A stretch of DNA of 64,000 nt from Alteraurantiacibacter aestuarii (GCF_009827405.1 NZ_WTYY01000002.1:1-64000), one strand, 5' to 3'; numbered from the stretch's first letter, positions 54,666-63,887 are shown. The notes: generated by a model not told the origin, from the letters alone. Numbers and translations: made by a program.

Positions 54666-54965
54666 TTGATCAAGAATTATCGCCCGGGCGGTATCGGCAT
54701 GATCCAGGCGGAACCTGGCACGTATCTGGTGCACGCCTATTTTGATGACAACCAGGTCGATCTGGTGAAGGCCAATGTGGTTGGCTGGCAGATCGGGTCC
54801 GAACGGATTTTGACCCCGCTGGTGATCGATCCGCGCGCCGCGATGGACGAGACATGGTTCGTGATCCATCCCGATGGCCGCGTGGAATGCAACGATGGCC
54901 GCTGCTGGAATGACGTGGACAGCTGGATCGTGGAAGAACGCCGCCTGCGCCGGGATGCCGCCTGA
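54666..54965 (+). CDS. Small protein, unknown
   Basis: A 99-residue protein starting at TTG 54666, where GGAAGGGG lies about nine bases upstream; an ATG at 54699 (MIQAEPGTYLVHAYF) is the alternative. The middle is beta-rich with conserved-looking Trp and Asp (VVGWQIGSERILTPLVIDPR), and Cys occurs in VECNDGRCWND. No family was recognised. Confidence 0.6.
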   Translation: MIKNYRPGGIGMIQAEPGTYLVHAYFDDNQVDLVKANVVGWQIGSERILTPLVIDPRAAMDETWFVIHPDGRVECNDGRCWNDVDSWIVEERRLRRDAA

Positions 54966-54975
54966 CGCCGGAACT

Positions 54976-55914
54976 CTAGTGCGCGCCGATCCGCAACACC
55001 TTGTGCAGCAGGAAAACGATCACCGCGCCCAGCACCAGCCCGAAAATGGCTGACAGCCCGGCATAGGTCGCCCAGCCCAGAATGCCGCCCAGCGGACCTG
55101 TGACCACTTCCACGCTATGCTGCATATCATGGGCGAAATGCGCCGGCAGCGTCACGCCGACCTGCTCCAGTCCGTGCAGCACAATGCCGCCGCCCACCCA
55201 CAGCATCGCAATCGTGCCTATGAACGCCAGTGCGGTGAGCAATTTGGGCATGGCATTGACGAGGCCGCGCCCGATCGACTGGACAATTGCCGATGGCTTC
55301 CTGGCCAGATGCAGGCCGACATCATCCATCTTCACGATCAGCGCCACTGCGCCATAAACCACCAGCGTGATGCCAATGCCCACCACCGCCAGCACGCCGG
55401 CACGGGTGATCAGGCTCTCATCGGCCACTTCGCTCAGCGTAATGGCCATGATTTCGGCCGACAGGATCAGATCGGTGCGGATGGCGCCTGAAACGCGCTG
55501 CTTTTCGAACTCCACCACATCGTCGATATCGTCCTCAAGTGTCTCGCCGTGTTTTTCCGCGCCCAGCTTCTCCAGTACCTTTTCCGCGCCTTCATATGAC
55601 AGGTAGCAGCCGCCCATCATCAGGATCGGAATGATCGCCTGCGGCAGGAAATAGCTCAGCAGCAGGGCACCGGGCAGCAGGATCAGCAATTTGTTGATCA
55701 GGCTGCCGCGGGTGATCTTCCAGATGATCGGCAGTTCACGATCAGGGGTGAAGCCGGTGACATAATTGGGGGTTACCGCCGCATCGTCCACCACCACGCC
55801 AGCGGCCTTGGTCCCCGCCTTGCCCGCGGCCACGCCGATATCGTCCATCGAAGCGGCGGCCGCGCGGGCGATGATCGCGACGTCATCAAGAAGAGCTACG
55901 ATGCCACTTGGCAT
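54976..55914 (-). CDS. DUF808-family membrane protein
   Basis: A 312-residue multi-spanning protein (about six helices) matching DUF808 (YedI). The N-terminal MPSGIVALLDDVAIIARAAA and the KRGS-like FTPDRELPIIWKITRGSLIN motif are characteristic, with LILLPGALLLSYFLPQAIIP next. The function is unknown. The length is typical. Confidence 0.9.
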   Translation of the reverse strand: MPSGIVALLDDVAIIARAAAASMDDIGVAAGKAGTKAAGVVVDDAAVTPNYVTGFTPDRELPIIWKITRGSLINKLLILLPGALLLSYFLPQAIIPILMMGGCYLSYEGAEKVLEKLGAEKHGETLEDDIDDVVEFEKQRVSGAIRTDLILSAEIMAITLSEVADESLITRAGVLAVVGIGITLVVYGAVALIVKMDDVGLHLARKPSAIVQSIGRGLVNAMPKLLTALAFIGTIAMLWVGGGIVLHGLEQVGVTLPAHFAHDMQHSVEVVTGPLGGILGWATYAGLSAIFGLVLGAVIVFLLHKVLRIGAH

Positions 55915-56027
55915 GGGGATTCCTTGCTATTGCGTTGTGGGCGCTGTGTGCGTTGTGCCGGAACTGCTGGCGAGGGGAGCGGGCGTACCCAGCCTATCGC
56001 GCAAGACAAGTCAATTGGCGCGCCGGA

Positions 56028-56555
56028 TCAATTTGCCCGATAGACCACGATCCTGACCGCAGGCCCGTCTGCTCCCGTCGCCAGGCCCAGCGTGCCGATA
56101 TAGCCGCCCTGCCCCAGATACTGGTATTTCCCCAGAGGCGCCTCGAACACCGGGCTGGTCCGCACCGGCACTGGTCCGTCTTCTCCCGGCGGGCAGATGG
56201 TCCCGGTGTTGACCACGTTGATCACCACGCCATCATCTGTGCGCAGGAAATAATCGGCCACCACATCGGTGCAGCCATCGGCGCGGTCGAGCTGCCAGTC
56301 CCAGCCCATCGGCAGGATCTCTCCGCGTATGTCCGGCCCTTCGAATGTGCCGCCGGTGATGGGGATGATCCGCCGTGTGCCGCGCGCGGTTTCCCCCACT
56401 TCCACGACCTGGCCCAGCGTGACGGTGGATTCGTAGAGCAGTTCCAGGCCCGGATCGGGAGCATCCTGCGCTGCGGCCCCTGTCGCTGTCGCTGTCGCTG
56501 TCGCTGACGCTGCGCAAAGGCAAAGCGCCGCTGCCCTTATGTACTTGCCGAACAT
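56028..56555 (-). CDS. Secreted DUF3237-family protein
   Basis: A 175-residue protein with a signal peptide containing an Ala-Thr repeat and ending near AAAQ. The mature part matches DUF3237 ([51 protein letters not shown]), a beta-barrel family of unknown function often near metabolic enzymes. The start at 56555 is the only one that gives a proper signal peptide. It is divergent from rpsF. Confidence 0.83.
   Translation of the reverse strand: MFGKYIRAAALCLCAASATATATATGAAAQDAPDPGLELLYESTVTLGQVVEVGETARGTRRIIPITGGTFEGPDIRGEILPMGWDWQLDRADGCTDVVADYFLRTDDGVVINVVNTGTICPPGEDGPVPVRTSPVFEAPLGKYQYLGQGGYIGTLGLATGADGPAVRIVVYRAN
56481..56510 (-). repeat. Hexanucleotide microsatellite (TGTCGC)4 in a signal peptide
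   Basis: Four perfect TGTCGC units (56481-56504) plus one imperfect unit (TGACGC) encode the Ala-Thr run of the DUF3237 signal peptide. Copy-number changes stay in frame but would alter signal-peptide length. Confidence 0.85.
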
Positions 56556-56630
56556 GTATTTCCTCCTCAAGACCGTGGCGCGCACGCTAGCGGTGCTTGC
56601 ATTGCTGCGCAATTTGTCTATGAGCGCCGC

Positions 56631-56658
56631 TTCCACAGGGCCGACGGGCCTTGTGGAA
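56631..56658 (+). promoter_or_regulatory. Stable hairpin in the rpsF leader
   Basis: TTCCACAGGGCC and GGCCTTGTGGAA pair over 12 positions (one G-U) around a GACG loop. The hairpin sits about 100 bases before rpsF, and a shorter CCAC/GTGG hairpin follows. It could be the S6:S18 autoregulatory leader known in bacteria or a promoter-proximal attenuator. The conserved S6:S18 motif itself was not identified with confidence. Confidence 0.4.
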
Positions 56659-56756
56659 ACCACTCTTACGGGTGGAAATCTCAAAGAAAGCCGGAGGGGC
56701 CCCGCGATCCGCGCGGACAAGCCAGCGATCGGCATGGTAGTGAAAGGAAGCGCAAG

Positions 56757-57122
56757 ATGGCTCTGTACGAGCATGTCTTTCTCGCGCGTCAGGATCTGAG
56801 CCAGGCTCAGGTTGACGCGCTTGCCGCAGCCGCCACGGAAATCGTGGAGGCCAATGCAGGCAAGGTCACCAAGACCGAAACATGGGGTCTGAAAAGCCTC
56901 GCATACAAGATCGACCGCAACCGCAAGGCGCATTTCGTGATGCTCAATATTGAGGGTCCCGGAAGCCTGGTGGCTGAGCTCGAACGCCAGAACCGCATCA
57001 ATGAAGATATCATCCGCTGGCTGACTATCGCCGTGGATGAGGAGGAGGAAGGCCCCTCCGTCATGATGCGCAAGAACGACCGCGACCGGAAGCGTCGCTC
57101 TGACCGTGAGGAGCGTAACTGA
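56757..57122 (+). CDS. rpsF: 30S ribosomal protein S6
   Basis: A 121-residue S6. Landmarks are [35 protein letters not shown] and [17 protein letters not shown], with a basic [17 protein letters not shown] tail. It binds S18 on the 30S platform. It ends on the same base that begins rpsR (TGATG). The ribosome site is AAAGGAAGCGCAAG upstream. Confidence 0.97.
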   Translation: MALYEHVFLARQDLSQAQVDALAAAATEIVEANAGKVTKTETWGLKSLAYKIDRNRKAHFVMLNIEGPGSLVAELERQNRINEDIIRWLTIAVDEEEEGPSVMMRKNDRDRKRRSDREERN

Positions 57123-57346
57123 TGGCTCGTCCGTTTTTCCGTCGCCGCAAGTCCTGCCCGTTCGCGGCCAAGGATGCCCCCAAGATCGATTACAAGGATG
57201 TGCGCCTGCTTCAGGGTTTCATGTCCGAGCGTGGCAAGATCGTTCCCAGCCGCATCACTGCCGTTTCCGGCAAGAAGCAGCGCGAACTGGCCAAGGCGAT
57301 CAAGCGCGCCCGTCACCTGGGCCTGCTGCCCTACATCGTGAAGTAA
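57122..57346 (+). CDS. rpsR: 30S ribosomal protein S18
   Basis: A 74-residue S18 with the family block [20 protein letters not shown] followed by [20 protein letters not shown] and [12 protein letters not shown]. It partners S6. The CPF in [10 protein letters not shown] is also typical. It is co-translated with rpsF and lies 13 bases before rplI. Confidence 0.97.
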   Translation: MARPFFRRRKSCPFAAKDAPKIDYKDVRLLQGFMSERGKIVPSRITAVSGKKQRELAKAIKRARHLGLLPYIVK

Positions 57347-57359
57347 GGAGGACTATACC

Positions 57360-57992
57360 ATGGAAATCATCCTCCTCGAACGTATCGAGAAGCTCGGCAC
57401 CATCGGCGACGTCGTCTCCGTGCGTGACGGCTATGCCCGCAACTTCCTGCTTCCGCAGAAGAAGGCCCTGCGCGCCAACGAAGCCAACAAACAGGTTTTC
57501 GAAGCGAACCGTGGCCGTCTGGAAGCCGAAAATGCGGAACGCCGCACCCATGCCGAAGCGGCTGGTGAAAAGGTCGCTGGCGAAGAGATCATCCTGATCC
57601 GCGCCTCGTCCAATTCGGGCCAGCTGTACGGTTCGGTCAACGTGCGTGACGTTGCTGCCGGTCTGGTCGAAAAGGGCCATGACATCGACAAGAAGCAGGT
57701 CATCATGGGCGCTCCGATCAAGACGCTGGGCATGTTCGACGTGACCATCGCCCTGCACCCGGAAGTCCACGTCACCGTGAAGGCCAATGTGGCCCGTTCG
57801 GAAGACGAGGCTGCGCTGCAGAGCCAGGGCATCGACGTCATCTCGCAGATGAACGAAGATGAGCGCGGCGAGGCCGAAGGCTTCACCGAAGAACTCGATC
57901 CCGATCGCGAACTGGGCGAACTGCCCACTTCGGAAGACGAAGACGCTGCTGCCGAAGGCGAAGCAGAGGCTGGCGAAGAGGAACTGGGCTGA
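57360..57992 (+). CDS. rplI: 50S ribosomal protein L9
   Basis: A 210-residue L9, longer than the usual 148-150 because of an acidic C-terminal extension (RGEAEGFTEELDPDRELGEL to the end). The N-terminal MEIILLERIEKLGTIGDVVS and GYARNFLLPQKKALRA are strongly conserved. The ribosome site GGAGG is just upstream. Such acidic tails occur in related sphingomonads. It ends the operon and is followed by a strong terminator. Confidence 0.96.
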   Translation: MEIILLERIEKLGTIGDVVSVRDGYARNFLLPQKKALRANEANKQVFEANRGRLEAENAERRTHAEAAGEKVAGEEIILIRASSNSGQLYGSVNVRDVAAGLVEKGHDIDKKQVIMGAPIKTLGMFDVTIALHPEVHVTVKANVARSEDEAALQSQGIDVISQMNEDERGEAEGFTEELDPDRELGELPTSEDEDAAAEGEAEAGEEELG

Positions 57993-58021
57993 GCCCACCC
58001 TCCGCTTGCACACAAGCAATG

Positions 58022-58057
58022 AAAAAGGGCGCTATCCTTCGGGATGGCGCCCTTTTT
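58022..58057 (+). terminator. Strong intrinsic terminator of rpsF-rpsR-rplI
   Basis: AAAAAGGGCGCTATCC and GGATGGCGCCCTTTTT form a 16-base stem (one G-U) closed by the very stable UUCG tetraloop, ending in a T5 tract. It lies 29 bases after the rplI stop and, being T-rich on both sides, may also act on the convergent beta-propeller gene. Confidence 0.93.
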
Positions 58058-58080
58058 CGTGGCACAAGTCCTTGTCGCGG

Positions 58081-59097
58081 TCAGTCGATCACCGCCAGCC
58101 CGTCTCCGCCGGTGCCGGTGGGCAGGCGGCGCAGCACTTTTCCGCTGGCAAAATCGATCTCGGCAATCGTGTCACGGGCGGTTTCGGCGGCATAGATGCG
58201 CTCGCCATCGCTGGACACCACCAGCGTCACCTGCACCGCCTCTTCCTTGCCCGAAACGAGGATCGTGCGTGAAACAGTGGCGCTTGCCTCATCAATCACG
58301 CTCAGATCGCCATCGCCAAAATTGCTGGTGACCATGCTGTCAGTGCCGGGACCGGCATCGCCCGGCACAGCGGCAAGGCGGATCGGCACTGCGCCGGTCA
58401 ATACCTGCGCCGTCACCTCCAGCGTGTCGGGATTGAGGCGATAAACCTTGTCATCCATGTTGGAGCCGACCCACAGATCCTCTCCATCGCTGGACAGGGC
58501 GACCGCCTCGGTCTCTCCGCCCAGCTCCCGGCGGGCGGTTTCCTCCCCGGTTTCAAGGTCATAGCGGATCACGCTGCCGTCAGCGACAACCGTGCCCCAG
58601 GCGACTTTCCCGGCCTCGTCCACCGCCACCATATGGGGGCCGGAGCCGCCCTTGCCAATTTCCTCAACTTCGGGACGGGCCGACAGCGGACGGTGGATCA
58701 CGAACAATGATCCGCGCCCTTCGGCGGTGGCCACCAGCATGCCGTTTGCATGCCAGACAACCGCATGCGGGCGGGCACCGGCACCCAGATCAATATGCGC
58801 CACCCGCTGCAGATCGCTGGTGTTGTATATCTCCAGAGAACTGCCCCCGTAGCAGGCGAGCGCAACATGCGCGCCGTCTGGTGAGACCGAAAGTTCGTGC
58901 GGATTGCGACAGGTGGGAACGTCAGCCGTTTCCCGTCCGCTGGCCAGATCGATGCGCGAAAGGCTGTTGCCGCGCTTGTTGGCAACGAAAAGAGTGCCGG
59001 TGACGTCACCTGACGAGGCGGCAGGCCCGCCGCCAGCTTCAAGCACCGAACAACCGGCCAACAGGCCCAGACAGACAATTGATGCCGCAATCCTCAC
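58081..59097 (-). CDS. Beta-propeller lipoprotein (YncE-like)
   Basis: A 338-residue lipoprotein. GTG 59097, preceded by GAGAGGA, begins a short signal peptide ending in the lipobox LLAGC. Seven YVTN/NHL-like blades follow (LFVANKRGNSLSRIDLASGR, VSPDGAHVALACYGG, TSNFGDGDLSVIDEAS), typical of a beta-propeller. It may be a periplasmic or surface scaffold or a binding protein; no enzymatic site is seen. Confidence 0.82.
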   Translation of the reverse strand: MRIAASIVCLGLLAGCSVLEAGGGPAASSGDVTGTLFVANKRGNSLSRIDLASGRETADVPTCRNPHELSVSPDGAHVALACYGGSSLEIYNTSDLQRVAHIDLGAGARPHAVVWHANGMLVATAEGRGSLFVIHRPLSARPEVEEIGKGGSGPHMVAVDEAGKVAWGTVVADGSVIRYDLETGEETARRELGGETEAVALSSDGEDLWVGSNMDDKVYRLNPDTLEVTAQVLTGAVPIRLAAVPGDAGPGTDSMVTSNFGDGDLSVIDEASATVSRTILVSGKEEAVQVTLVVSSDGERIYAAETARDTIAEIDFASGKVLRRLPTGTGGDGLAVID

Positions 59098-59186
59098 TGG
59101 CTTCCTCTCACCTGGAGAAGGTCCCACGCGATCTGCGCTAGCTTAACCTCACTCAGTTCACCCATCGGGTTTCGACAGAATGCTTC

Positions 59187-59954
59187 CTAATCCGACAGAG
59201 AACGCACGATTGCGCGGCCAAGTTCCGGTTTTGTGACGCTTCCCATGTGATCGCCGGGTATTTTGACCAGAACGGCATCGGGTAAAGCCGCCGCCAGTGC
59301 ATCGGGTGAACCGTTGTCGCGGTCATCCTCTCCGCACACAACCAGCGTGGGCATGGTGATGGATGCAAGATCGGCGCGTTCCATGTCCTGCACCGATTGC
59401 AGCAGCAGGCGCGCGGCCACGCGGTCAATCTTCATTGTCTTCATGAACTGCACGGCAAAGAACGCCGGATCGCCGCTGCGCACCGTGTCAAAACGGTCGA
59501 TCGCATCGATGAAGAAGGTGGAGCGTGCGTGCCAGTTGTCGAGGCTTTCCAGCCCCATGCCCGCCAGCACCAGCCGCCGCGGGCGCAGGCCCGCAATCAC
59601 GCTGCCCGCCGCGGTGCGTCCGCCCAGCGAGAAGCCGGCCAGGTCATATTCCGCCAGCCCCAGCGCTGCGACGAGGGCCTGCACATCGCGCACCAGCACA
59701 TCGGGCGGATAGGCTGCGGCATCTTGCGGCGCGGCGCTGGCCCCATGCGCGCGCAGATCGGGCATGATCGCGGAAAATCCGGCATCGGCCAGCATTTGTG
59801 CATGGCCGAACCTGATCCAGTTCATCTGCGCGCTGGAGAACAGGCCGTGGAGCAGCAGCACCGGGCGTCCCTCCCCGGTGTCCGGGTCCAGCCGGTGGAC
59901 GGCGAGCGCGGTCCCGTCAAAACTCTCTATCTGGCTGGTGGCAATGTGTGACAC
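59187..59954 (-). CDS. Alpha/beta hydrolase
   Basis: A 255-residue hydrolase starting at GTG 59954, which has AAGGA six bases upstream. The oxyanion/HG motif is LLHGLFSSAQMNW, the nucleophile elbow GFSLGGR, the Asp in VVCGEDDRD and the His in IPGDHMGSV. The catalytic triad therefore looks complete. The substrate is unknown. It is divergent from emrA, and a longer upstream frame overlapping emrA was rejected. Confidence 0.85.
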   Translation of the reverse strand: MSHIATSQIESFDGTALAVHRLDPDTGEGRPVLLLHGLFSSAQMNWIRFGHAQMLADAGFSAIMPDLRAHGASAAPQDAAAYPPDVLVRDVQALVAALGLAEYDLAGFSLGGRTAAGSVIAGLRPRRLVLAGMGLESLDNWHARSTFFIDAIDRFDTVRSGDPAFFAVQFMKTMKIDRVAARLLLQSVQDMERADLASITMPTLVVCGEDDRDNGSPDALAAALPDAVLVKIPGDHMGSVTKPELGRAIVRSLSD

Positions 59955-59968
59955 GCAATTCCTTCTCG

Positions 59969-60000
59969 TTTCGGTTGTTAAGTGAAACCAATATGCATAT
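59969..60000. promoter_or_regulatory. Palindromes in the hydrolase/emrA divergent promoter
   Basis: ATATGCATAT (59991-60000) is a perfect ten-base palindrome. GTTTC (59969-59973) with GAAAC (59984-59988) forms a second short inverted repeat. Both lie in the 83-base gap between divergent genes. Such AT-rich palindromes suit MarR- or TetR-type control of emrAB. The regulator gene is not adjacent. Confidence 0.4.
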
Positions 60001-60037
60001 GTAGCCCACCACACTGACAATAGGCCGGAAACACGCA

Positions 60038-61108
60038 ATGGCGGAAGCTGATCCGCAAATTTCCCAGGAAAATGCCGACGTGCAAGCCGCCGCGCCCCAA
60101 AAGCGCTCGATCAGGCCGCTGCGCATTGCCCTGATGCTGGCGCTGCCGCTGGCGATTCTGGTCGCGGGCGTGTTCTACTGGCTGGGCCTGCAGGGCAAGG
60201 TCACCACGGACAACGCCTATGTGAAGCAGGACATGGTCGCCGTCAGCAGCGAAGTGGGCGGCAAGATCGTGGACGTGCTGGCGCATGAAGGCGATATGGT
60301 GGGCGCGGGCGACGTGCTGTTCCGCATCGATTCCGAGCCATACCAGCTGCAGATCGCGCAGGCCGATGCCGCCATTGCCACGGCGCAGGCCAATGTCACC
60401 GCGATGGAGAACGATACCGACCTGACCGGCGTGGACATTGCCGCCGCGCGGGAGGATATCGCCTTTGCCCGCAGCAAGCTGGAGCGCCAGCAGGCACTGT
60501 GGGAGCGCGGCTTTACCACGCGCGCCGATTACGATGCGGCCACTCATGCGGTGGCGCAGGCAGAAGAAGCGATGCGCCAGGCGCAGGCACGCCAGACAGA
60601 GGCTCGCGCCCGGCTTGCCCGCGGGGCAGCTGTTCCCGGCACCGACCCGCGCATTGCCGCCGCGCAGGCGCAGCGCGCCAGTGCAGAGCTGAACATGCGC
60701 CGGACCGAGGTGCATGCACCGTTCGCCGGTCGCGTGGCGCAGGCAGACCGCCTGCAGGCCGGCCAGCAGGTGCTGCCCAACCTGCCGGTGCTGACGCTGA
60801 TTTCAGAAGACAGCACTTACGTGGAGGCGAATTTCAAGGAAACCGACCTTGCGCAAATGGCTCCCGGCCAGCGCGCGGAGGTACGTTTCGATGCCTATCC
60901 CGATCTGGTTCTGCGCGGGCACGTGGCCTCCATCGGCGCGGGCACGGGCTCGGAATTTTCCGTCCTTCCGGCACAGAATGCGTCCGGCAACTGGGTAAAG
61001 GTGACGCAGCGCGTACCGGTCCGCATCGCGCTGGATGAAGCCAGCCCGCGCGCGCTGATCGCGGGCCTTTCCACCCATGTGACGATCTACACCGAAGAAG
61101 GCGAGTAA
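60038..61108 (+). CDS. emrA: HlyD/EmrA-family membrane fusion protein
   Basis: A 356-residue periplasmic adaptor with one N-terminal helix (IALMLALPLAILVAGVFYWL). Landmarks are GKVTTDNAYVKQDMVAVSSEVGGKI, a coiled-coil hairpin with Ala/Gln-rich repeats (residues 100-190) and the beta-barrel LISEDSTYVEANFKETDL. It links EmrB to an outer-membrane channel. It is followed two bases later by emrB. Confidence 0.9.
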   Translation: MAEADPQISQENADVQAAAPQKRSIRPLRIALMLALPLAILVAGVFYWLGLQGKVTTDNAYVKQDMVAVSSEVGGKIVDVLAHEGDMVGAGDVLFRIDSEPYQLQIAQADAAIATAQANVTAMENDTDLTGVDIAAAREDIAFARSKLERQQALWERGFTTRADYDAATHAVAQAEEAMRQAQARQTEARARLARGAAVPGTDPRIAAAQAQRASAELNMRRTEVHAPFAGRVAQADRLQAGQQVLPNLPVLTLISEDSTYVEANFKETDLAQMAPGQRAEVRFDAYPDLVLRGHVASIGAGTGSEFSVLPAQNASGNWVKVTQRVPVRIALDEASPRALIAGLSTHVTIYTEEGE

Positions 61109-61110
61109 GC

Positions 61111-62688
61111 TTGGCCAGCGCGGCGCAGGGCCGACCGGGCGCAGGCAAGCCGGGTGCGGCAGGAGGAGCAGCGCCGCCCGCAGACATCGCCCAGCTGCCG
61201 GTGCGCAATCACATATTGCTGATCATCGGAGTGATGACGGCATCGCTGCTGCAAGTGCTCGATATCACCATCGCCAATGTGGCGATCCCGCACATGCAGA
61301 GCACGCTGGGCGCCTCCCCCGATACCATCAGCTGGGTGCTGACCAGCTATATCATCGCCAGCGCCGTTGCCATGCCGATCACCGGCTGGCTGGCCGACCG
61401 GGTGGGATCGCGGCGGCTGTTCCTGATTTCGGTGACGCTGTTCGTGCTCGCTTCCATGCTGTGCGGGATGGCGCAGAACCTTGAGGAGATGGTGCTGTTC
61501 CGCGCTTTGCAGGGCGTGGGCGGGGCCTTCATCGCTCCGCTCAGCCAAAGCTCGCTGCTCGATACCACCCGCCCCAGTCGCCAGCCGCAGATCATCGCGC
61601 TGTGGGGCATGGGGGTGATGATCGGCCCGATCCTTGGGCCGGTACTCGGCGGCTATCTGACCGAGACGATGAGCTGGCGCTGGGTATTCTTCGTCAACGT
61701 GCCGGTGGGCATGGTGTGCATCGCCATTCTGCTGTCCGAACTGCCCAGCCGGCCCATCCGGCGGCGGCGTTTCGACCTGTTCGGCTTTTCCATGATCGGT
61801 CTGGCACTGGCCTCGCTGCAATTGCTGCTGGACCGGGGCAATGTGGTCGACTGGTTCACCTCAATGGAGAGCTGGATCTATACCGGCCTGACCATTTCCG
61901 CCGCATGGGTGGCGGTGATCCACCTGTCCACCGCCAGCAATCCGCTGTTCGAGCGGCGGCTGTTTGCGGATGTGAATTTCGTCATCGCGCTGGTGTTCAT
62001 GGTGGTGGTGGGCGTGGTGATGTTCGCCACCATGGCGCTGCTGCCGCCGATGTTGCAGCAATTGTTCGGCTATGACGTGATCGATACCGGGCTGGTGCTG
62101 ATGCCGCGCGGCGTGGGCGTGCTGGTATCGATGCAATTGTCCGGCCTGCTGATGAAGCGCGGGGTGGATGCGCGCTGGCTGGTGGCGCTGGGCTTCCTGA
62201 CAGGCGCATGGTCGCTGCATGAGATGGCCGCGTGGTCGCTGGAGGCGGACCGCATGCATTTCATCATAACCGGACTGGTACAGGGACTGGGCATCGGGCT
62301 GGTGTTCATCCCGCTCAACGCCACGGCCTTTTCCACCCTGCCCCCGCATCTGCGCACCGATGGATCGAGCCTGCTCAACCTGATGCGCTCGGTCGGCTCA
62401 TCAATCGGCATTTCGGTGGTGATGACCTTGCTGGCGCGCGGCATTCAGCGCAACCATGAACAACTGGCCGCCCACGTCACACCGCAGTTGTCGACCGCGC
62501 TCGATCTGTCCTCGCTCGACCGTTTCCAGCAATATGGCCAGGCGGCGCTGAGCGTGGCGGATATGGAAGTCACCAGGCAGGCGGCGATGATCGCCTATCT
62601 CAATGATTTCGAGATGATGAAATGGCTCAGCCTGGCCGCCGTGCCGCTGGTGCTGCTGATGCGCAAATCGCCGCGATACGGGCGCTGA
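61111..62688 (+). CDS. emrB: DHA2-family multidrug exporter EmrB
   Basis: A 525-residue MFS exporter with 14 predicted helices. The DHA2 motifs are LLQVLDITIANVAIPHMQ, WVLTSYIIASAVAMPITGWLAD, and motif C-like GPILGPVLGGYL. The start is TTG 61111, just behind emrA; no suitable ATG precedes the conserved region. It would pump drugs out with EmrA and a TolC-like protein that is not in the window. Confidence 0.92.
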   Translation: MASAAQGRPGAGKPGAAGGAAPPADIAQLPVRNHILLIIGVMTASLLQVLDITIANVAIPHMQSTLGASPDTISWVLTSYIIASAVAMPITGWLADRVGSRRLFLISVTLFVLASMLCGMAQNLEEMVLFRALQGVGGAFIAPLSQSSLLDTTRPSRQPQIIALWGMGVMIGPILGPVLGGYLTETMSWRWVFFVNVPVGMVCIAILLSELPSRPIRRRRFDLFGFSMIGLALASLQLLLDRGNVVDWFTSMESWIYTGLTISAAWVAVIHLSTASNPLFERRLFADVNFVIALVFMVVVGVVMFATMALLPPMLQQLFGYDVIDTGLVLMPRGVGVLVSMQLSGLLMKRGVDARWLVALGFLTGAWSLHEMAAWSLEADRMHFIITGLVQGLGIGLVFIPLNATAFSTLPPHLRTDGSSLLNLMRSVGSSIGISVVMTLLARGIQRNHEQLAAHVTPQLSTALDLSSLDRFQQYGQAALSVADMEVTRQAAMIAYLNDFEMMKWLSLAAVPLVLLMRKSPRYGR

Positions 62689-62697
62689 CCCGCCCTC

Positions 62698-62737
62698 CCC
62701 GCCAGTTGCGGCGGGAAGAGCGGTCAGTTGCGCCGCT
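62698..62737. terminator. Two tandem hairpins between convergent emrB and asd
   Basis: CCCGCC and GGCGGG pair around AGTTGC (62698-62715), and AGCGG with CCGCT around a nine-base loop (62719-62737). Both carry a CAGTTGCG core, so the element is partly repeated. It has no T tract and touches the asd stop codon. It may act as a bidirectional transcript boundary. Confidence 0.45.
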
Positions 62738-63762
62738 CAGCCCTTCTTCAGGTGCCTGCGGCCCAGCAATTCGGCGATCTGCACGGCGTTGAGCGCGGCG
62801 CCCTTGCGCAGATTGTCGGACACGCACCACAGGGCGATACCGTTCTCCACGGTCGGGTCTTCGCGCACGCGGCTGATGTAGGTGGCGCCATCGCCGACGC
62901 ATTCCACCGGGGTGATGTAGCCCCCGTCTTCGCGCTTATCGACCAGCATCAGGCCGGGTGCCTCGCGCAGGATATCCTGTGCCTGCTCGGCAGTGATTTC
63001 CTTCTCGAATTCGATGGTGATCGATTCGGAATGGCCGACAAACACCGGCACGCGCACGCAGGTGGCCTGAACCTTGATCCTGGGATCGAGGATCTTCTTG
63101 GTTTCCACCACCATCTTCCATTCTTCCTTGGTCGATCCATCGTCCAGGAAAACATCGATGTGCGGAATCACGTTGAAGGCGATCGGCTTGGTGAACTTGC
63201 TCGGCTCAATCTTGTCACCCACGAAGATGGCACGGCTCTGTTCGAAAAGCTCGTCCATGCCCGCCTTGCCCGCGCCGGAGACCGACTGATAGGTGGACAC
63301 GACCACGCGCTTGATCGTGGCGAAATCATGCAGCGGCTTGAGCGCCACCACCATCTGCGCGGTGGAGCAGTTGGGATTGGCGATGATGTTGCGCTTCTTG
63401 TAGCCGTCAATCGCGTCCGGGTTCACTTCCGGCACGATCAGCGGCACATCGGGGTCCATGCGGTAGAGCGAGCTGTTATCGATCACCACGCAGCCCGCAG
63501 CCGCCGCCTTGGGGGCATATTCCTTGGCCGGGCCGGAGCCGGCGGCAAACAGGGCAATATCCCACCCTGCCCAGTCAAAATGTTCGATGTTGCGGCACTT
63601 GAGCATCTTGCCGGTATCACCCAGCTCAACTTCCGTCCCATGGCTGCGCGGGCTGGCCACGGCCGCCACTTCGTCCATCGGGAATTCGCGCTCGGCCAGA
63701 ATTGCGAGCATTTCACGCCCGACATTCCCCGTCGCTCCAACCACTGCCACACGATAACCCAC
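62737..63762 (-). CDS. asd: Aspartate-semialdehyde dehydrogenase
   Basis: A 341-residue Asd. The NADP motif VAVVGATGNVGREML begins at residue 5. The catalytic Cys132 is in IANPNCSTAQMV, and the histidine lies in VPVFVGHSE. GADEL-like VSTYQSVSGAGKAGMDEL is also conserved. It makes aspartate semialdehyde for lysine/diaminopimelate, threonine and methionine. The start is GTG 63762, behind GGAG; a longer Cys/Pro-rich extension was rejected. Confidence 0.95.
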   Translation of the reverse strand: MGYRVAVVGATGNVGREMLAILAEREFPMDEVAAVASPRSHGTEVELGDTGKMLKCRNIEHFDWAGWDIALFAAGSGPAKEYAPKAAAAGCVVIDNSSLYRMDPDVPLIVPEVNPDAIDGYKKRNIIANPNCSTAQMVVALKPLHDFATIKRVVVSTYQSVSGAGKAGMDELFEQSRAIFVGDKIEPSKFTKPIAFNVIPHIDVFLDDGSTKEEWKMVVETKKILDPRIKVQATCVRVPVFVGHSESITIEFEKEITAEQAQDILREAPGLMLVDKREDGGYITPVECVGDGATYISRVREDPTVENGIALWCVSDNLRKGAALNAVQIAELLGRRHLKKG

Positions 63763-63887
63763 ACGCGTTCTCCGTCCTGGTTCAAGGTGCGGGCAGCAAC
63801 AGCGGCCTGACACCTATGGTCTTGTTAATTCCCCGTTTTCTTTAAAACTTCCACGGGCCTTAATGCTTGTTAGCTAATAGATATCTC

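Noticed and set aside
59955..60038. An upstream start of the alpha/beta hydrolase overlapping emrA
   Set aside because: GTG 59954 has AAGGA at ideal spacing, and the extension is hydrophobic nonsense across a promoter region.
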